Source: JAHEIJ01 sp040235565
GTDB taxonomy: Bacteria > Pseudomonadota > Gammaproteobacteria > UBA6429 > Thiohalophilaceae
Reading direction: 5' to 3'
DNA: 9,777 bases
NCBI GenBank assembly: GCA_040235565.1
Contig: JBECLA010000102.1
Coordinates: 1 to 9,777, forward strand
The notes beneath the pieces are model-generated. The model searched no databases. It had not been told where the DNA came from and saw nothing but the letters and a program-made list of their open reading frames with translations. Both the position numbers and the translations under genes were made by a program. This document shows positions 6,316-9,777 of the stretch, in pieces; positions within the stretch are counted from its first letter, which is position 1, and every line of letters begins with the position of its first letter.

Positions 6316-6539
6316 ATGCCTGTTCAGAGAAGAAAGCGTTTGCGGATTTTTGGCCCCATGGCTACCACCGGGGGCCTTAGCACCACCCTATGCCTCCCTA
6401 TGGTCCACCAGCCGGCTGGGGCTGGGGAAGGCCCACCCTTGAAGAAGAGAAGGAATATCTCGATGAATACATCGAGATGCTGAAGGAAGAACTTACGGCT
6501 GCCGAGGAATACCGGAAGGAACTGGAAGAAAGCGACTAA
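6316..6539 (+). pseudogene. Disrupted small Pro/Trp-rich protein with acidic coiled coil (DUF5320-like)
   Basis: Two frames joined give a coherent small protein. MPVQRRKR is read from the ATG at 6316, which has GAAGAG just upstream. Reading then moves to another frame near 6339 for FADFWPHGYHRGP. A TAG at 6378-6380 stands where Trp (TGG) would fit. HHPMPPYGPPAGWGWGRP and a charged helix LEEEKEYLDEYIEMLKEE follow, and the protein ends ELEESD at a TAA (6537-6539). The composition (short basic start, Pro/Gly/Trp-rich middle, acidic coiled-coil end) resembles small DUF5320-type proteins. A missing base near CGTTT and one G-to-A change explain both lesions. A 49-residue protein from the ATG at 6390 could still be made, but its ribosome site is poor. 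Sequencing error is the main alternative. Confidence 0.6.
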
Positions 6540-6557
6540 CTAGCATTCCCAGAGTGA

Positions 6558-7343
6558 TTACTCCGGAATCAACGCAGCAAGCAGAGCGTAAACGAACACA
6601 CTGATAATCGCACCCAATGTAAACAGCTGCGTTTTGTGATACCTCCTGGCCATCGGCAGTAGTTCATGCACGGCAATGAATACCATGGCCCCAGCGGCGA
6701 ACGCCATGAACAGCGGATTGAGGGTGGGATCGAAGTGCACCGCCACAAGTCCGATTACCGCGCCCAAAGGTTCGGCAAGCCCGGACAGGAATGCGGCCTT
6801 GTACAAGAACCGTTTGCGCTTGACCATGACGATCGGAACCGCCATGGCAAATTCCTCGGGAATGTTGTGCAGCGCGATCGCCAAAGCTACCAGTATTCCC
6901 AGCGACGGAGATGATATGTAGGAGTTGGCCATGGCGAATCCTTCGGGTACATCATGCAGGATCAGACCAAATGCCACCAAATAGGCAGTCCTCAGCAAAG
7001 CTCGAGGAAAAACACCCTGCTCTTTCACCAAGTGAGTGTGTGGGATCACCCAATGCAACAGAGCAACGATCACCATACCCAGTACAAAAGCCAAAGAGGC
7101 TGTACCCATACTTGCTTTGCCCATCGCCTCTGGCATAAGCTCGAGGAAGGATATCAACAGCATGATGCCTACAGAAAATCCGATTCCGACAGCAATTGCC
7201 TGCTCGTTCTTGCCGATGTAGAGCGCGAGTGCCACACCTAGCAGCGTGGTAAACCCGGAAAGGAATGCCAGCAAAAGGACAACGGGATAAGCAATATCAG
7301 TAAGTTCTGCGGCCATGCTCAAGTCGGGGACCGTACCAACCAC
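6558..7343 (-). CDS. ZIP family divalent metal transporter
   Basis: This integral membrane protein of about 261 residues has roughly eight hydrophobic segments. The metal-binding helices are recognisable: SFLELMPEAM (65-74), HDVPEGFAMA (130-139), HNIPEEFAMA (159-168) and FIAVHELLP (222-230). The His-x-x-Pro-Glu pairs on the fourth and fifth helices are the hallmark of ZIP carriers that bring zinc, iron or manganese into the cytoplasm. The second motif reads PEE where PEG is usual. A His-containing loop (HWVIPHTH, 97-104) separates the third and fourth helices. The start is uncertain: a GTG at 7343 opens the frame after a stop, while the ATG at 7316 (MAAELTDIAY) sits directly before the first membrane helix. 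Neither has a strong ribosome site. No metal-responsive operator is evident. Confidence 0.87.
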   Translation of the reverse strand: MVGTVPDLSMAAELTDIAYPVVLLLAFLSGFTTLLGVALALYIGKNEQAIAVGIGFSVGIMLLISFLELMPEAMGKASMGTASLAFVLGMVIVALLHWVIPHTHLVKEQGVFPRALLRTAYLVAFGLILHDVPEGFAMANSYISSPSLGILVALAIALHNIPEEFAMAVPIVMVKRKRFLYKAAFLSGLAEPLGAVIGLVAVHFDPTLNPLFMAFAAGAMVFIAVHELLPMARRYHKTQLFTLGAIISVFVYALLAALIPE

Positions 7344-7385
7344 CTGGGATCTAGACTATCCATGCCTGTCCCTATTTAAACTCAT

Positions 7386-7670
7386 TCACACCCCTTCCTG
7401 CTTGGTGGGTGGACTGTGTTCCACATCGAAGCCATCGGTCAAAGAATCGAGCGCGGAAAGAACTCGGCTCACGAGTGTGGATTCACCACCTACCATCCCC
7501 TCTTCCTCGGCAACGGCAAGTTCACTGGCATCGTATGCCCAACGACGCAATATCTCGATCTTCTGTTCCCGTGTCAATCCAGGATGATCACGCAGTGCTT
7601 CAGGGCTGGTAAAGACGGAGCCCGGATCAAGTCGCGCCTTCTCAAAATCGATTTCTTCTTTATTCGACAT
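7386..7670 (-). CDS. Small conserved acidic protein of unknown function
   Basis: The 94-residue product begins MSNKEEIDFEKARLDPGSVF and continues with SPEALRDHPGLTREQKIEIL (24-43), RRWAYDASELAVAEEEGMVG (44-63) and a Leu-rich SRVLSALDSL helix. It is soluble, acidic and largely helical, with no membrane segment or metal motif. I recall similar short proteins with the EQKIEILRRWxYDAxELxVAEEEGM core in many proteobacteria, all without assigned function. The start at 7670 is preferred over an upstream ATG at 7733 because GGGGGAG lies 6 nt before it and the extra residues look non-conserved. It lies between the ZIP and amrS genes on the same strand. Confidence 0.78.
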   Translation of the reverse strand: MSNKEEIDFEKARLDPGSVFTSPEALRDHPGLTREQKIEILRRWAYDASELAVAEEEGMVGGESTLVSRVLSALDSLTDGFDVEHSPPTKQEGV

Positions 7671-7771
7671 CCTTGACTCCCCCTTCATATTTGAAATAAT
7701 CTTGCTTTTTACTTGCCACTGTCCCATTCGCACTCATTGTCTCGCCAATATGAGAGCAGAGGTGTTCAGCT

Positions 7772-8920
7772 TTATCTTTCTGCATCCGCGCTCATGCCAA
7801 TTCCATCAATCGATACACCACAGTCAGGACAACAGCCACTGTGAATACGATTGGCGCGAACATAGAAACCATAGCGATTGATGAGCAATGCATCGCAGTT
7901 GTAGCAATAGGTATTCTCACCTTTCTCGCCGGGTACATTGCCCTCATAGACATAACGCAATCCAGCAGCCCGGCCAATGTCACCAGCCCGGCGCAGGGTT
8001 TCCATGGGCGTGATAGGCCGGTCGAGCATCTTGTGTGCGGGATAGAACTGAGAGACGTGCCAGGGGACTTCGATCCCCACTGAGCGCACAAACTCGGCAA
8101 TGCTTTTGAGTTCATCATCGGAGTCATTGACCCCGGGGATGACGAGGGTCGTCACCTCCAGCCACACGCCCAGCTCATGGTAGAGACGAATCGCCTCGAG
8201 GATGGGTTGCATGCGCACCCGGCTGATGCGTCGATAACTTTCTTCATTAAAGAACTTGAGATCGACGTTGGCTGCATCAAGCACTGTGGCCAGCTCACGC
8301 AATGGCGCCTCACTAATATAGCCGCTGGTAACAAAGACATTCTTCAGCCCTTGTTCCCGGGCCAACACCGCCGTATCGTGGGCCAGTTCGTAAAAAATAG
8401 TCGGTTCTGTGTAGGTATAGGCGATGGATGTCGCGCCTGCTGTGAGGGCCGCATTGACAATGGCCTCGGGTGTCACCCGCTCGCCCGGGATGGCCTGTTC
8501 CATTTCCACGAGTCGCGGGCAGATGGGCTCCTGCGTTTCGACTTTACCACTTGCTGCAATCCGCTTCGGCAGGTGCTCCTTCGGCCACTGGGAGATCTCC
8601 CAATTCTGGCAGAAGGCACAACGCAAATTACATCCCACTGTCGCAATCGAATAGGCACTGGAACCAGGATAAAAATGGTACAAAGGCTTTTTTTCAATAG
8701 GTTCCACACTCCGCGACACGACCCTGTCGTAAACCAAGGTGTAGAGCACGCCATCCTTATTGTAACGGACACCACATGCGCCGCGTCCGCCCTCCGTAAT
8801 ACGACAGTCGTGGGGACATAGGGTGCAAAGTACCCGCCCACCGGACAGCGTCTCGTAAAAGCGCGCCTCATGCAGCTTATCCATGTTGTGATCAGCTGTA
8901 GAATTTAAGAATTTATCCAT
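7772..8920 (-). CDS. amrS: AmmeMemoRadiSam system radical SAM enzyme
   Basis: The 382-residue protein has a leading cysteine set C32-TL-C35-PHD-C39 with C49 in GRGACGVR, then RSVEPIEKKPLYHFYPGS (70-87). The radical SAM motif C97-NLR-C101-AF-C104 follows, with QNWEIS and the TYTEPTIFYE stretch (169-178). It ends in a zinc-ribbon-like tail, C339-YN-C342 and C363/C364-PD-C367. This order is typical of AmrS, the radical SAM member of the widespread system that also has Memo and AMMECR1 proteins. Its reaction is not firmly known to me. Memo and AMMECR1 genes are not within the window. Two ATGs are possible, at 8920 and 8884, and both read MDK. Neither has a clear ribosome site, and homology begins around HEARFYE (17-23). 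Confidence 0.88.
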   Translation of the reverse strand: MDKFLNSTADHNMDKLHEARFYETLSGGRVLCTLCPHDCRITEGGRGACGVRYNKDGVLYTLVYDRVVSRSVEPIEKKPLYHFYPGSSAYSIATVGCNLRCAFCQNWEISQWPKEHLPKRIAASGKVETQEPICPRLVEMEQAIPGERVTPEAIVNAALTAGATSIAYTYTEPTIFYELAHDTAVLAREQGLKNVFVTSGYISEAPLRELATVLDAANVDLKFFNEESYRRISRVRMQPILEAIRLYHELGVWLEVTTLVIPGVNDSDDELKSIAEFVRSVGIEVPWHVSQFYPAHKMLDRPITPMETLRRAGDIGRAAGLRYVYEGNVPGEKGENTYCYNCDALLINRYGFYVRANRIHSGCCPDCGVSIDGIGMSADAER

Positions 8921-9031
8921 GTGTTGCCAACTCGATATCCAGGATGCTTCGCATAGTGTAGAAAATAAATAAAACAGACGCCCATTCTTAAATTCAGGTT
9001 TTAATTCACAATTGCAAAGACGATCAAATAA

Positions 9032-9043
9032 GGTCGGAGTAAT
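9032..9043. repeat. ATTACTCCGACC motif, inverted copy
   Basis: GGTCGGAGTAAT here is the exact reverse complement of ATTACTCCGACC at 1137-1148, which lies in the loop of the hairpin after the lipoprotein gene. Both copies are intergenic. A 12-base match in under 10 kb is unlikely by chance but not impossible. It may mark remnants of one dispersed repeat family. Confidence 0.35.
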
Positions 9044-9132
9044 ATAATTTCACGACTAGCCCCGGCAGTGCGCCAACCGCATCTCCTAATCTTACGGCAA
9101 CTTCTAGCAATCAGACTTTTCGTTTCAACAAC

Positions 9133-9750
9133 TCATAGCTCAACTAAATGATTCGGTAATTCGTTCTTATCCTCTGCCGTAACAGGAAAATGCTGGATCA
9201 ACACCTCGCCGCATTGCTGTATCGCCGTGATAAAGCCACCTGCCACCTGGCCTTGTTTCACATCATTGACAAACTGATTCACAATTTTGTCCCAGGTACC
9301 GGCGGCAACGGCGTCATTGATGCCTTTATCGGCGATGATTTCCACATAGTGTTCCGCGACAGAAACAAACACCAGGATCCCGGTGCGTTGCGACGTATGA
9401 TGCAGATCCTGGGCGAGAAACTGCACATGCGCCAGTCGCCGGGCACGCTGAACTTTGACATAACGCGGGATCAAGCGCAGTTTCAATGGCGACCATTGAA
9501 ACAGTATGGCCAGCACAATAAACACAATGAATTGCGACAGGTAACTGTGCGCGTGCAAGGTATCAAAGGGCAGATAGCCGATTACACCGGGAACCGCCAG
9601 GGCGAGCAACGCTGCCCACAGGGTGGGGATATAAAGATAATCATCGCTCTGCCGGGCAATGACCGTGACCAGCTCTCCCGCCGTCTGGCGTTCGACATCT
9701 TCGATGGCCTGACGGATACGGGATTTATCATCCGCACTGAGAAATGTCAT
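9133..9750 (-). CDS. TPM-domain (TLP18.3/Psb32/MOLO-1) membrane protein
   Basis: From the ATG at 9750 the protein has 205 residues. The N-terminal part (FLSADDKSRIRQAIEDVERQ, TAGELVTVIARQSDDY) and the later RTGILVFVSVAEHYVEIIAD and GINDAV segments form a TPM domain. That domain is split by two hydrophobic helices (about residues 40-58 and 67-84 counted from the ATG). GQVAGGFITAIQQCGEVLIQ-HFP near the end is typical of the family. The role in bacteria is unclear, with phosphatase or membrane-quality functions proposed for relatives. The frame also opens at a GTG at 9759, but the ATG at 9750 has GGAGG 9 nt upstream and is preferred. It starts two bases after the upstream gene's stop, indicating coupling. 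Confidence 0.84.
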   Translation of the reverse strand: MTFLSADDKSRIRQAIEDVERQTAGELVTVIARQSDDYLYIPTLWAALLALAVPGVIGYLPFDTLHAHSYLSQFIVFIVLAILFQWSPLKLRLIPRYVKVQRARRLAHVQFLAQDLHHTSQRTGILVFVSVAEHYVEIIADKGINDAVAAGTWDKIVNQFVNDVKQGQVAGGFITAIQQCGEVLIQHFPVTAEDKNELPNHLVEL

Positions 9751-9752
9751 CA

Positions 9753-9777
9753 CTACCACCCTCCCGAGGCGCCACCG
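9753..9777 (-). CDS. C-terminal tail of a neighbouring protein, probably TPM/YgcG type
   Basis: Only the last seven codons and the TAG stop are inside the window, reading GGASGGW. Gly/Ser-rich tails ending in GGASGGW are characteristic of secreted TPM-domain proteins (YgcG-like). Those commonly sit directly upstream of a second, membrane TPM gene like the one at 9133-9750. The call rests on this short tail and the context. Confidence 0.55.

Noticed and set aside
8177..8821. Long open frame of 214 codons on the plus strand
   Set aside because: It is antisense to the amrS gene, whose motifs are unmistakable. Its product shows no domain, and the frame is open because of the codon use of amrS.

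Overview
This window looks like a chromosomal segment of a proteobacterium, most likely a gammaproteobacterium. I base that on the overall style of the proteins (a DUF1269 membrane protein, paired TPM-domain proteins, a ZIP metal transporter) and on ATTCCGGC-type intergenic repeats. This is inference: no rRNA or housekeeping marker is present, so the genus cannot be given.

Layout. (1) 1-226: the 5' end of an exported protein on the minus strand. (2) 227-660: a repeat-rich intergenic stretch with CCGG-containing direct and inverted repeats and two palindromic modules. (3) 661-1113: a lipoprotein with an allene-oxide-cyclase/dirigent-like barrel, followed by a hairpin and by the truncated C-terminal tail of an OmpA-family gene (1189-1326, minus strand). 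(4) 1327-1516: an AT-rich promoter region. (5) 1517-6130: a same-strand series of genes encoding a DUF1269 protein, an exported or anchored COG1237-type metallo-beta-lactamase-fold protein, a small zinc-ribbon protein, a possible 25-codon ORF, a radical SAM protein with a SPASM-like cysteine tail, a HisC-like PLP aminotransferase and a SAM methyltransferase. (6) 6316-6539: a small Pro/Trp-rich plus coiled-coil gene that appears broken by a frameshift and a TAG. (7) 6558-9777: minus-strand genes for a ZIP transporter, a conserved 94-residue acidic protein, the AmmeMemoRadiSam radical SAM enzyme AmrS, a TPM-domain membrane protein, and the last seven codons of a neighbour ending in a Gly-rich tail.

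How the genes may work together. The most interesting part is 2028-6130. A radical SAM enzyme, a zinc-ribbon protein, an aminotransferase, a methyltransferase and a metallo-hydrolase lie in one direction, some of them with stop/start spacing of 1-2 nt. This composition suits small-molecule, cofactor or peptide modification, but the substrate cannot be read from the sequence. The convergent minus-strand block is a mixture of metal transport, AmrS and membrane-quality genes, and I see no shared pathway in it. Two decayed genes and several dispersed repeats suggest past rearrangement around this locus.
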